The notes beneath the pieces were generated by a model, which saw nothing but the letters and a program-made list of their open reading frames with translations, was not told the DNA's origin and searched no databases. From contig DFGT01000037.1 in assembly GCA_002371265.1 (NCBI GenBank), positions 1 through 64,000 of the forward strand: DNA of 64,000 bases, given 5' to 3'. Below, one piece after another: positions 1 through 10,300 of the stretch. The stretch is from Bacteroidales bacterium UBA3743. Its GTDB lineage: Bacteria; Bacteroidota; Bacteroidia; Bacteroidales; Paludibacteraceae. Position numbers and translations under genes: made by a program. How positions within the stretch are numbered: the stretch's first letter is position 1; each line of letters starts with the position of its first letter.

Positions 1-59
1 TTCGGCACTGGGAAATTCCAAATTTTGCATTTATTATTGCGTAGACATTCTATCGCGTA

Positions 60-126
60 ATGTCACGTCGCGTGGGGTTGAAACCCTACGCTATTGGATG
101 TCGCACCTGCGGCGCTACGGGGAAAA
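60..126. repeat. Short intergenic palindromic repeat unit
   Basis: A non-coding stretch with the palindrome GGGGTTGAAACCC, then CTACGCTATTGG, TGTCGCACC and CTACGGGG. The same style of words (GGGGTTGAAACCCC, GGTGACGCCCATTCTGGGCTAC) recurs near 52.0 and 52.6 kb, so this looks like a diverged member of a dispersed family. No function is assigned. Confidence 0.5.
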
Positions 127-152
127 ACAAAAAAGACGCGATTACTCGCGTC
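122..152 (-). terminator. Rho-independent terminator of metG
   Basis: A perfect 7-bp stem GACGCGA/TCGCGTC (135-152) with loop TTAC. On the minus strand it is followed by a T-rich tract (A-run at 122-134 on the plus strand). It lies 33 bp after the metG stop. Confidence 0.8.
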
Positions 153-184
153 TTCTTCTATTATGAATTTATTATTTGCCTATT

Positions 185-2278
185 TTATCCTACCTCACAA
201 CCATTGGCTACTTCTTTGCTAGGTGAAATAACAACTAGTTTACCATCGCTGTTGACAGCAGACATGATCATTCCCTGACTTTCAAGACCCATCATCTTTC
301 TTGGCTTGAAGTTTGCCACGAAACATACTTGCTTTCCTACCAACTCCTCAGGATTTGGATAACTCTTTGCAATACCAGATAGTATTGTGCGGCCTCCCAT
401 ACCGTCGTCGATCTTAAACTTAAGCAACTTGTCTGACTTTGGCACGTTTGTACACTCAAGAATCTTTCCAACACGAATGTCTAATTTCTCGAATCCTTCA
501 AAATCAGCATATTCTTTTACTGGCTCTGGTTTCCACGACGCTGCTTTTTCTTTCGCCTCTGCCTCAGCTGCTGCTGCCTCATTCTGAGCCTTGATGTCTT
601 GCAGACGCTTTATCTGAGCATCAACCACAGCATCCTCTATCTTCTCAAACAACAATTCGGCCTTGCCTAATTCTGCACCCTCCTGTAGCAAATCAACTCT
701 TCCCAGCTGATTCCACTCAAATGTCTGCATATTAAGCATCTTACGAAGTTTCTCAGATGAGAATGGCAAGAATGGCTCAAATGCGATAGCCAAGTTTGCG
801 GCGATCTGTAATGCAATATGTAGGATAGACGACGTGCGATCCATGTCTGTCTTCACCAACTTCCATGGTTCTGTCTCTGCCAAATACTTGTTTCCGATTC
901 TCGCCAAATTCATTGCTTCCTTCTGTGCATCACGGAACTTGAAGTTGTCTAGCAACTGCTCAAGTCTGTTCTTCACATCAGCAAATTCCTTTAGAGTATC
1001 CTTGTCGTAGTCTGTCAATCCCTTCAAAGCTGGAACCTTTCCGTCGAAATACTTAGAAGTAAGCACCAAAGCACGATTGATAAAGTTACCGTAGATGGCA
1101 ACAAGCTCATTGTTGTTGCGTGCCTGGTAATCTTTCCATGTGAAATCGTTGTCTTTTGTCTCAGGAGCATTAGCAGTCAACACATAACGAAGCACATCCT
1201 GTTTTCCAGGGAAATCAACCAAATATTCATTTAGCCAAACAGCCCAGTTGCGTGAAGTGGAAATCTTGTCTCCCTCAAGATTCAAAAACTCATTGCTTGG
1301 CACATTATCTGGAAGAATAAAGCTTCCCTCTGCCTTAAGCATTGCTGGGAAGACGATGCAATGGAACACAATATTGTCCTTACCGATGAAGTGAATCAAA
1401 CGAGTGTCTTGATCCTTCCACCACTTCTCCCAATTGCCATATTTTTCTGGATTGGACTCACAAAGCTCTTTTGTGTTGCTGATATATCCAATAGGAGCAT
1501 CAAACCATACATATAGCACTTTGCCTTCCGCACCTTCCACTGGAACTGGTATACCCCACTCCAAATCTCGAGTTACGGCACGTGGCATAAGATCCATATC
1601 CAACCAGCTCTTGCACTGTCCGTATACATTTGATCTCCACTCTTTGTGATCCTCCAAGATCCACTTCTTCAACCAATCCTGATGTCTGTTCAAAGGCAAG
1701 AACCAATGTTTTGTTGGACGTTTCACTGGTTTTGAGCCAGACAGCTTACTTACCGGATTGATCAACTCCTCTGGAGAAAGTGTGCTGCCACACTTCTCGC
1801 ACTGGTCGCCATAAGCTCCTGCAGCATGGCAACGTGGACACTCACCTACGATATAACGGTCTGCCAAAAACTGTTTTGCCTCCTCATCGTAGTACTGCTC
1901 GCTTGTCTGCTCCACAAACTCGTTCTTCTCATACAATGTACGGAAGAAATCAGAAGCTACTTTATGATGTGTCTTTGATGTCGTTCTCGAATAGATGTCG
2001 AAAGATATTCCGAACTCAGCAAACGAATCTTTGATGATTTTATGGTAACGGTCCACAACATCCTGTGGTGTGATACCCTCTTTTCTTGCACGGATAGTTA
2101 CTGGTACACCATGCTCATCTGATCCTCCAATGAAAACAACATCCTCTCCCTTCAAACGAAGATAGCGCACATAAATATCCGCGGGAACGTAAACTCCGGC
2201 AAGATGTCCGATATGCACTGGTCCGTTGGCATACGGAAGAGCGGATGTCACGGTCGTTCTCTTATATTTCTTTTCCAT
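185..2278 (-). CDS. metG: Methionine--tRNA ligase
   Basis: Charges tRNA-Met, elongator and initiator, in the cytoplasm. The 697-residue protein has the class I signature PVHIGHLAG near residue 20, a zinc knuckle CPRCH...CEKCG around 148-164, and the KMSKS loop as KISTS near 341. After an Ala/Glu-rich linker (about 560-585) comes an EMAPII/Trbp111-like tRNA-binding domain (FEKLDIRVGKI, about 590-697). Length and domain order are those of the long dimeric bacterial MetRS. The start follows an AT-rich leader, and the gene is 81 bp downstream of the LD-carboxypeptidase gene on the same strand. No T-box or other riboswitch is visible in that gap. The initiator tRNA it serves is at 33.1 kb. Confidence 0.97.
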   Translation of the reverse strand: MEKKYKRTTVTSALPYANGPVHIGHLAGVYVPADIYVRYLRLKGEDVVFIGGSDEHGVPVTIRARKEGITPQDVVDRYHKIIKDSFAEFGISFDIYSRTTSKTHHKVASDFFRTLYEKNEFVEQTSEQYYDEEAKQFLADRYIVGECPRCHAAGAYGDQCEKCGSTLSPEELINPVSKLSGSKPVKRPTKHWFLPLNRHQDWLKKWILEDHKEWRSNVYGQCKSWLDMDLMPRAVTRDLEWGIPVPVEGAEGKVLYVWFDAPIGYISNTKELCESNPEKYGNWEKWWKDQDTRLIHFIGKDNIVFHCIVFPAMLKAEGSFILPDNVPSNEFLNLEGDKISTSRNWAVWLNEYLVDFPGKQDVLRYVLTANAPETKDNDFTWKDYQARNNNELVAIYGNFINRALVLTSKYFDGKVPALKGLTDYDKDTLKEFADVKNRLEQLLDNFKFRDAQKEAMNLARIGNKYLAETEPWKLVKTDMDRTSSILHIALQIAANLAIAFEPFLPFSSEKLRKMLNMQTFEWNQLGRVDLLQEGAELGKAELLFEKIEDAVVDAQIKRLQDIKAQNEAAAAEAEAKEKAASWKPEPVKEYADFEGFEKLDIRVGKILECTNVPKSDKLLKFKIDDGMGGRTILSGIAKSYPNPEELVGKQVCFVANFKPRKMMGLESQGMIMSAVNSDGKLVVISPSKEVANGCEVG

Positions 2279-2359
2279 TATATCTTAAATTTCTTATTTT
2301 CTTATTTATCCGTGAAGACGGGAGATATTCCGTCTTTTTCAATGGGCAATCTTCGTATC

Positions 2360-3403
2360 CTAATCCACGTATTTTAGAGATGCGTTATTTGCATCGACAG
2401 TTAATCTAACACGTCTGCCCAAACAGATGGCATTGTTTGGCTGGTCGTGTCCGACGTTCACTCCATACATGATAGGAATATCCTGGTCGGCAAACTTGCT
2501 CGCTATAATCTCCTCAACACTTTTATCCGCACCCTGAGACATCTTGATAAACTGGCCCACAACGACACCAACAATATTATCAAGTTTGCCACTCAACTTC
2601 AACTGAGTCAGCATTCTGTCCAAACTGTAATTGCTTTCACCGGTGTCCTCAATGAAAAGTATAGCCTGCTTTGTGTTCAAGTCGTAAGCAGTACCTCCAA
2701 GGCTATAAATCAACGAGAGGTTTCCTCCCACTAGTCTACCTTCTGCTATTCCCTCTTTGCAATTCTTATTGGTAGCGATCTGCAATCCTTCTGCCTCACC
2801 AAACAATGCTTTGCGTAGGCTCTCCGCAGTAGTGGAATTAGACAAATTCTGTGCCATACCACCATGTATAGACTCCACTCCAAGATTATTGACAGCAGCG
2901 TGAAGAGCAGTGACGTCGCTATAACCGACGATCCATTTCGGACGAGAAGTCAAAGATTCCAAATCTAGGAAAGGAAGTGTCATCGCTGCGCCATAACCAC
3001 CACGAGCAGCTATCATAGCTTTTACTGTCGGGTTGTCTATCAACTTCTGTGTGCCATCCACTCTCTCCGACAAAGTTCCGGCATATCTTCCGTCGACCTT
3101 ATATAGATTATCTGCCTCAATCACATTCAGTCCCCAACTTTTTAATGTTGCTATTCCTGCAGCCATATCAGATTGAGAGACTGCATTCGACAAAGCAAAA
3201 ACTGCCACAGTGTCTCCCTTTTTTAGGAACGGAGCACGAATATCTTCAGTAATCTCTTTCTGGTTGGAAAGAACAGTAGCGTAATACTCTTTATTATAAA
3301 TATTAGTCTCGTTTGTGATATACTCATTAGTGATTTCGTCTCCACACGAGGACATCATCACCAAACCACCACATACCGCAAATAATGTTGACAGAAATCT
3401 CAT
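2360..3403 (-). CDS. LD-carboxypeptidase (peptidase S66) lipoprotein
   Basis: A 347-residue member of peptidase family S66 (LdcA/MccF fold). The family cleaves L,D-bonds in murein tetrapeptides or in microcin-like conjugates. The Ser nucleophile sits in the GYSD motif (IVGYSDVTALH, about 155), the Glu is in the FIEDTGE region near 250, and the His is in VGHDQPNNAI near 318. A lipoprotein signal ends at MMSSCG, with Cys20 as lipid anchor, followed by an Asn/Thr/Glu-rich linker (21-55). Cytoplasmic LdcA has no signal, so this form probably acts in the periplasm or at the outer membrane. Whether it recycles murein or detoxifies a peptide cannot be told from the sequence. Confidence 0.9.
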   Translation of the reverse strand: MRFLSTLFAVCGGLVMMSSCGDEITNEYITNETNIYNKEYYATVLSNQKEITEDIRAPFLKKGDTVAVFALSNAVSQSDMAAGIATLKSWGLNVIEADNLYKVDGRYAGTLSERVDGTQKLIDNPTVKAMIAARGGYGAAMTLPFLDLESLTSRPKWIVGYSDVTALHAAVNNLGVESIHGGMAQNLSNSTTAESLRKALFGEAEGLQIATNKNCKEGIAEGRLVGGNLSLIYSLGGTAYDLNTKQAILFIEDTGESNYSLDRMLTQLKLSGKLDNIVGVVVGQFIKMSQGADKSVEEIIASKFADQDIPIMYGVNVGHDQPNNAICLGRRVRLTVDANNASLKYVD

Positions 3404-3429
3404 AAAACAATCTAATTATAATTATTTTG

Positions 3430-3437
3430 CAAAGGTA
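3430..3437 (-). promoter_or_regulatory. Bacteroidetes -7 box of the LD-carboxypeptidase gene
   Basis: On the minus strand TACCTTTG followed by C matches the Bacteroidetes -7 consensus TAnnTTTG, 27 bp before the ATG. No convincing TTTG -33 element is seen. Confidence 0.5.
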
Positions 3438-3498
3438 CTATTTTTTAGAAGATAATCCACTCGCTTATATATATTTTGTTTTTCGATTAATATAAAGT

Positions 3499-4262
3499 GT
3501 GTTCTAATTCTAATCTTCGAATTCGCAATAACTAACAATCATTAAAAGACATTTTCCACTTTCTAATCGAACTTTTATCTCTTTTCCCCCATAAAAAGGC
3601 AGAGCTTTTCTCTATGAACTTTGTGTCTCTGTGGTTTTATTAAATCCTGGGTGCTCGCCTTCGGCTCGCACTTTAGAAGGGAGGAAAAGGGCGTTCCGCC
3701 CTTTGGTATCCTCAATCACGACACTCCAACTATCATTTTTTTTCTACTGTAATTTTCTTCTATTTCATCGATTTCACAATAATATAACGTGTGTTCTAAT
3801 TCTAATCTTCGAATTCGCAATAACTAACAATCATTAAAAGACATTTTCCACTTTCTAATCGAACTTTTATCTCTTTTCCCCCATAAAAAGGCAGAGCCTT
3901 TCTCTATGAACTTTGTGTCTCTGTGGTTTTATTAAATCCTGGGTGCTCGCCTTCGGCTCGCACTTTAGCAGGGGGGAAAGGGCGTTCCGCCCTTTGGAAT
4001 CCTCAATTATGACACTCCAACTATCATTTTTTTCTACTGTAATTTTCTTCTATTTCATCGATTTCACAATAATATAATGTGTGTTCTAATCCTAATCTTC
4101 GAATTCGCAATAACGAACAATCATAAAAAGACATTTTCCACTTTCTAATCGAACTTTTATCTCTTTTCCCCCATAAAAAGACAGAGCCTTTCTCTGTGAA
4201 CTTTGTGTCTCTGTGGTTTTATTAAATCCTGGGTGCTCGCCTTCGGCTACACAGAGGGAGTG
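3499..4262 (-). repeat. Three tandem copies of a 291-bp mosaic repeat
   Basis: The word GTGTTCTAAT recurs at 3499, 3791 and 4081, giving periods of 292 and 290 bp. The third copy is cut short near 4262. Each unit carries, read on the minus strand, GAGGAT, a GGGCG-GAA-CGCCC hairpin, GTGCGAGCC-GAA-GGCGAGCAC, a CCACAGAGACACAAAG word and a GCC...GCCTTTTT tail. The same order is found in dispersed elements at 48.1, 52.1, 52.7, 60.7 and 61.3 kb. Small reading frames across it differ between copies and look non-coding. It fills most of the 959-bp gap between the S66 gene and the GH8 giant. Confidence 0.85.
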
Positions 4263-4306
4263 TTTTAACAATCCTCTGTAATCCGTCATAAATGGGAATG
4301 AGGTTT

Positions 4307-4342
4307 AATAAAAAATAGGGGCAAGTACAAGACCTGTCCCTA
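4307..4342 (-). terminator. Terminator after the giant GH8 gene
   Basis: On the minus strand an imperfect 11-bp stem (TAGGGACAGGT with ACTTGCCCCTA) is followed by a TATTTTTTATTA tract. The stem is a variant of the dispersed GGGGCAGGT...ACCTGCCCC hairpin word, so a member of the repeat family may serve here as terminator. Confidence 0.6.
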
Positions 4343-4362
4343 CGGTTTTTACAACAAATTCA

Positions 4363-7300
4363 TTAATCGTTAATCAAAGTGAAGTGTCCGACATATTTCT
4401 TTCGGATCTCATCAATCCAAATTTCATACCAATAGTCGGTGGCCGGCATCTTGCGACCAAGATATGTTCCATCCCACGCTTCATTTCCCTTCATCTCCAC
4501 AAGTTTCTTGCCGAAACGATCGTATATTGTCACGACTGCATCCGGATAAGCTTCAGCTATCACATCCGAGATAAACGCATCATTCACGCCGTCTCCATTT
4601 GGAGTGACCAAAGTAGGAATTTCAAAGTCTGGAGCTTCAGTAACGAACTCATAACTGCTCATACATCCATTCTGGTCCTTGATGACTACTGTATGGCGGC
4701 CATAAGTGACATATGCTTCCGCCGAAGTTGAGAATTCATTAGCGTCGACCTTATACTCATACGGAGCTTCTCCATAATTCTCATTTGGAATGATCTCCAC
4801 ATTATGATAGTCAATCTTTGTGACTGTGTCGACGAGAGGAACTCCTACAATCGCAACCTCAATATCATCTGTTACAGAAGGACATGCTTCCGAGGTTAGT
4901 TTTGCAGTATATTTATATGTGCCAACCTCCTTCTCACTGAATTTTAAGACGCTACTTGTAGAAACAACTTCATCCTTTTCATTCTTCCACTCATAGCTCA
5001 ACACGTCTCCCTCGACAATCTTCAAACCGAATTTCAAGTTTCCGACATTGTTCTCACATATCGTAGTGTCGTTAGCCGCAATCTTAAAGTCAATTGGCTG
5101 AGCCACCTTGACAGAGATTTTCTCCGTTATCTTACAACCTCCATTCTGGCTTATTGTAAATGAATAGGTTTCATCTTGTTCTGGAGTCACGACAGCAGTA
5201 TTGCCAGTGCTTACCAATGATGGACTTGGAGCCCACTCCACTTCAGCTGTAGCAGGGGAAAGCGTTTCAAGACCAATCTCCTCCGACTCTCCCGCACAAA
5301 CCACATCCACATCCTTGATAGTGTATGTAGGACGTGGCAATACCGTCAACGTACCGAATGTTCCTTCCGTTCTACATCCTCTGTTTGTTGCCTCATACGT
5401 ATATTCGCCAGCCTCAGCTGTAGTCACCTTCTTCAGCACTATCGTAGCGTCTGTGCTTATTTCCGTGCCATCCTTCTTCCAAACTACCTCTGGAGTTTCT
5501 ATTCCAGCAGTGATATCCAAAGACAATGTCACGTTTTCTCCCTCACATAGTGTTGTGTCGAACGCTAATGTGTTGTCTACAATTGGATTTGGCACGATCT
5601 CCACTGCAAAACCAGTCTCACATCCGTTGGCATCTTTGTATGTCAACTTATATACACCACCCTTCTTTGTAACAGTGTTGCCTGTAGTTCCGTCTTGCCA
5701 AACGAAGTCAGATCCTGCGACATCCGCTAGAATAGTAACGTCGCCTCCACAACTATGGAATTTTGCGCCGTCGGCAGAAGCATTCATCTTGACAGGTGAA
5801 TTGTCGTTGTCTGCCTCAGAGATTTCGATGATACCATCGATCAATCCATTGTTGATACCGACCTCTTTGTCATACTTCTTTGTACAAGCGCCATCAGAAA
5901 TAGTCACTGAGAATGTTGTAGCCTGCTTGATTGGATCACTTAAAAACTCTTTTTCAACCGTCGAATTGTTTGGCTTGTTCCAAACGTATGTCAAAGTAGA
6001 ATCAAAAATATCTTCATCAGTCATTAAGACTTTAAGTTCGACCGCTGTATTCGGACAAACAGCGTCTGGACCTTCGATCTCGACTGTACCCAAACTGTGA
6101 ACCTCAATTTTTATAGGCGATTTCTCCGACCTACACTCTTTAATATTTGGAGATACTCCAATATTGAATCCTCCTTCGACACGATATGTTCCAGACTTAG
6201 TCACAAGTTCATCCTGACCAAGTGTGCCACCAAGAGCTGTATAGAATGTGGTAAACTCAACCTTTTTACTGATATCCGACCACAATCCATTGATATCGAC
6301 TGGAGATTCACACGACGCGCTGTCTCGAGTGATAAGACGTGGCTTAGCAAAAATGTGAACTTCCACCACATTTGCGCTACTTGTCTCTGTAGCGTTGCCC
6401 TGAGCCACGTAATACTTTCTTACCGTCTCCACCTCTCCAGGATTTACTGTCGCATCAATAACAGGAGCAGACGAAAGTGTTGTGCCACCCTTCTTCGGAT
6501 CATCATCATACCAAATCAATGAATAGCTGTTGTCACTAACACTTGCAAACTGTTCAATTGGATCAGGAGTCTCTCCATCACAATAATAAGCAATAGTAGT
6601 TGTTGGGATTGGAGTCTTTGTGATGATCACAGTGACCTCCTGGAACTCACTCTCACAACCATTCTTACTAACCTGCTTTACCTTATATGTGACAGTTGCG
6701 TCTTCAGTAACCATATCAGGCGACGGTGCTGTCTCACCGATCAAATTTTCATTTGCGTCATACCACACAAGTTTCTTGTCTGTTGTCGGTACAACAGCAG
6801 TAGGATCCTGCTCCGTCAGTGTAGGGAATTTTCCGCCTACAGCATCCGACAATGTGTAATGAATTGCGTGGTCTGGCATAACTGCCGCCACAAACTCAAC
6901 ATTGACTTCAACTGATGCTTTTTCTCCTACACAAGTGTGTCCCTTCGCAATCTCGTAGACTGGCTCTACTTCATAAGAATATAATTTTGATGCCGTCACG
7001 TCAGTCGCTGGAATCAAATCAGTTGTTGGCTGTCCCTTGATATACCAGTTGTAAGACGTAGGTGTCTTGCCTGAGGAACTAGTGTTGACTGTTGCTTTCA
7101 ACTCAACAGACGTCTCGCCAGCACAATAATTTATCACATCATCTTTCAACTCAGCCACCTCAACTGTAGTGACAGAGAATGTCGATTTCTCACTGATTGC
7201 AGTTCCATTTGTCTGAGCCACTGTGAACTCCTTCACGCCAGCCGTGTTGGAAGAGTACAAGCCAGGGGCTGTAGTCTCATTTCCATTCTCGTCGTACCAG

Positions 7301-10300
7301 ATAAGGGAGCTTCCCGTTTCTACCTCAACTAGAGTTGTGACATCAATCTCCTCGCCGACACAAATTGTCGTGTCGTTAGGATTAGGTTTCTGACTGCTAG
7401 TGATCACGACACTGACAGGAACAATGTCACCTATACATCCTTCTGGTGATTTCTCACGCACATAATATGTCACCTTACCCTCGTTACTCAAATCCACAAG
7501 TATAGGAGCTTTGACAGAATCCTTGATAGCAGCAGTTTCATCCTTATACCACACCACGTAGTTGCCACTACCTGATGCAGAAGCCATATTGGTGATATTT
7601 TCGCTCACACCATCTTTCAAAGGAAGTTCTTTCTCTGGCTTCACTGTCGGAGTAGACGGTACATCATTAATCACCACATCCCACTCTTTCACTTCACCCT
7701 TACAACCTGTAGCGTCATCAGTAAGCACATAATAATATGTATTGCGGACATCGTCAGCAGGAATATCTTTTGCGTCTACTTCGATTGCCTTATTGATATC
7801 TGCATACCACTCGATAGTATGGTCTTCGACGCTCACATCACCAAGTTTCAAATCTTCATTCTTACAAATCACAGCCTTGTCGGTGATTTCTTCGTCAGGC
7901 AATGCATTCACAACCAAAGAAACCGACTTAGAAGTCACAGCACTTGCTGTAGGACAAGAAGGATCAGAAATCTTCACCTTATAGTCGCCCATCTCCTTAA
8001 CGATGAAAGAGTCGACAGAAGAAGCCTTACCTAAACTTGTGTTTCCAAAGAAGAACTCATACTCATACTTGCTACTTGTTGGAGTGCCGACTGCCTTAAG
8101 CACAGTAGAGTCGCCAGCACATATCTCAGCATCTTTGATTGAGATTTCCGCCTTCTGGACACCCTCACAAGACTCATCGATACATTCACTTTCTGCTTGA
8201 GCTGCTATTTCACCATCCTTATGTCCAAGCAAACGAGCATAAGCATAATTGATAACCAACTCATTACAATTTTCAACTTTTCCCTTCCATGTCACTTTAT
8301 ATTTAGTTCCAAAAGGAATAGGGTTATCAATACCTTGCTCAAATTTCCAAACAATTGAGTCACCCTGAAGTTCGCCTCCTTCATCAGCAGAAATGAACTT
8401 TATCTCTTCTGGCTTACGGTCAATAATGCTTAAGTCATAAGCATAGTCAGTATGAACATGTATGTTAGAAAATTTATGGATACCGTATGAATCGCCACCA
8501 TTCATTCCTCCATTTTTGAAACCGACGTATCCCTCACCGTCAGCCAAACCACTGACAGAGTAAATCTCTCCAGAAGTTGTATCTTTGTTGACCCACATAC
8601 GTAGCAAGTCACCACTCAAGTCCAAAATCATTGATATAGGATCGTTTGAACCTTTGAATATAACCTCTTGGGTTGCTTGTTTTACAGTTGATCCTTGATA
8701 AGTAGTGACCATCAAGATATTCTGTGACAAGTCTGGTTTTATTTCCAAAGAAATAGGGTTAGATGATCCCTGACGCAACAATATCTGGAATGTCGCATAA
8801 GTGGCTGGATTCAAATCCATCTTGACGTGATAGTTTTTACCCTTTGAATATTTGTATTGAGCACTACCTGTCTGATTTGAAACCGTAGATAGATTTCCAC
8901 CACTGATTGAGAAATCTTTCAAAGTCCAGTCTGACGCATTTGCCTCTGCTTTATCAAAAATCGCGCCATGAGTCTGCTCATACTCAAGTGTATATTCGAT
9001 ATCATCGTCAACGTTAACCTTCTCTTTGTCTACAGTCTTGACAAGTGTAGATGGGATGATCGGATCTGGCACCTTGGCACATGTCACAGTGATTGTGTCA
9101 GCACCAAAGATCTTCGATTCCTTATCGCCCCAGATCCATGCCTTATTGATAATGTCTTCATCATCTGTCTTACATTCTGCACCTGAAGGGAATGTGATGT
9201 TTGCATTATATGTGATAGTGCCTTTCTGTTCAATCATCATACGATTAATTGTCCACACCACAACATCACGACCATCCGAAGTTTTTTCTGTTTTCCAAGA
9301 TCCACCGAACTCTTCCAATGGACATGCTCCGACAAATTCTACAAACTCCATACCCTTTGGCAATGTGTCTCTCAATACCACATTGTAGACATCACGTCCT
9401 GGCTTCGGTCCGTTTCCTAATACGCGTCTCCAAGTGTATCCATCCCATTCCTCAACTAGGATTCTATCGCAATAATTGCTAGGAGTGCCACATGAATGGC
9501 GGTCCCAACTTGTTATAGGTTGGTCTATATTGTTAGGATCAGTATGGTCGTTAACAATTGGGTGATGCAAATCATTCTGTTTTGCACTTTCCCACTCATC
9601 GCTGTAACTCCAATCGTCTGTAAGGTCAAACAACTTTCCTCCCTGGGAGCATGCCATACGCATATTCAGTAATAAAGTAGAACCACCTCCTTCATGCACG
9701 TGAAGGCCATCTGCTTCTCCAGCACTTGCATACTGCTGTAAATGTTGGGAAACAGTTGCCAATTGGTCGGCAAACTGGACGATGATACGTTGATTGTATT
9801 TCTTTCCAGTCTCAGGATCTGTTCCCTCAACAGTTGTTTCATGAGATATCTTCAACGCCTCTTTCAAACCACCCTGATAATAGTCGCATGCCATAGTCCA
9901 ACCTATATTGCAATCGTCTGAACCAGTGAAGCAAACAAGACTTGGGTCATACATGTAATACGAAACTCTATAGTTGCCATAATTGATGTATGCTTCATCA
10001 GCATCGTTGAACAGACGGTAGAAAGACACAATCTGGTCTGTGGCGGATGGATTTGCCACTGGCAAGTGACCATAAGAAAGTCTTACTCCTGGACGTCCTC
10101 CATTGATCCAACCAGCCTCGGCTGAGTTCTCGAAATTAATCTTAAACTGTGCTATGTTATCAGGATTGATCTTATCTCTATTCGCTTTCTTGTCGATCTT
10201 TAATGCACGTGCAACTACATCGACACAGTTACGCTCCATCACATCCGTAATATTGTTAGGATATTCATCGGAAGTCCAGCCAGTACCTCCCTTACATTCT

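Noticed and set aside
2279..2359. Riboswitch or T-box before metG
   Set aside because: The gap is 81 bp with only a short AGACGG-type hairpin; no T-box or SAM-motif sequence is seen.
3499..4262. CRISPR or insertion sequence at the 291-bp repeats
   Set aside because: Repeats are contiguous, without unique spacers, and encode no transposase or terminal inverted repeats.
5201..6100. 299-residue plus-strand frame opposite the giant GH8 gene
   Set aside because: Antisense to the Ig-like modules; Ser/Val/Pro-rich repetition mirrors the repeats on the other strand.
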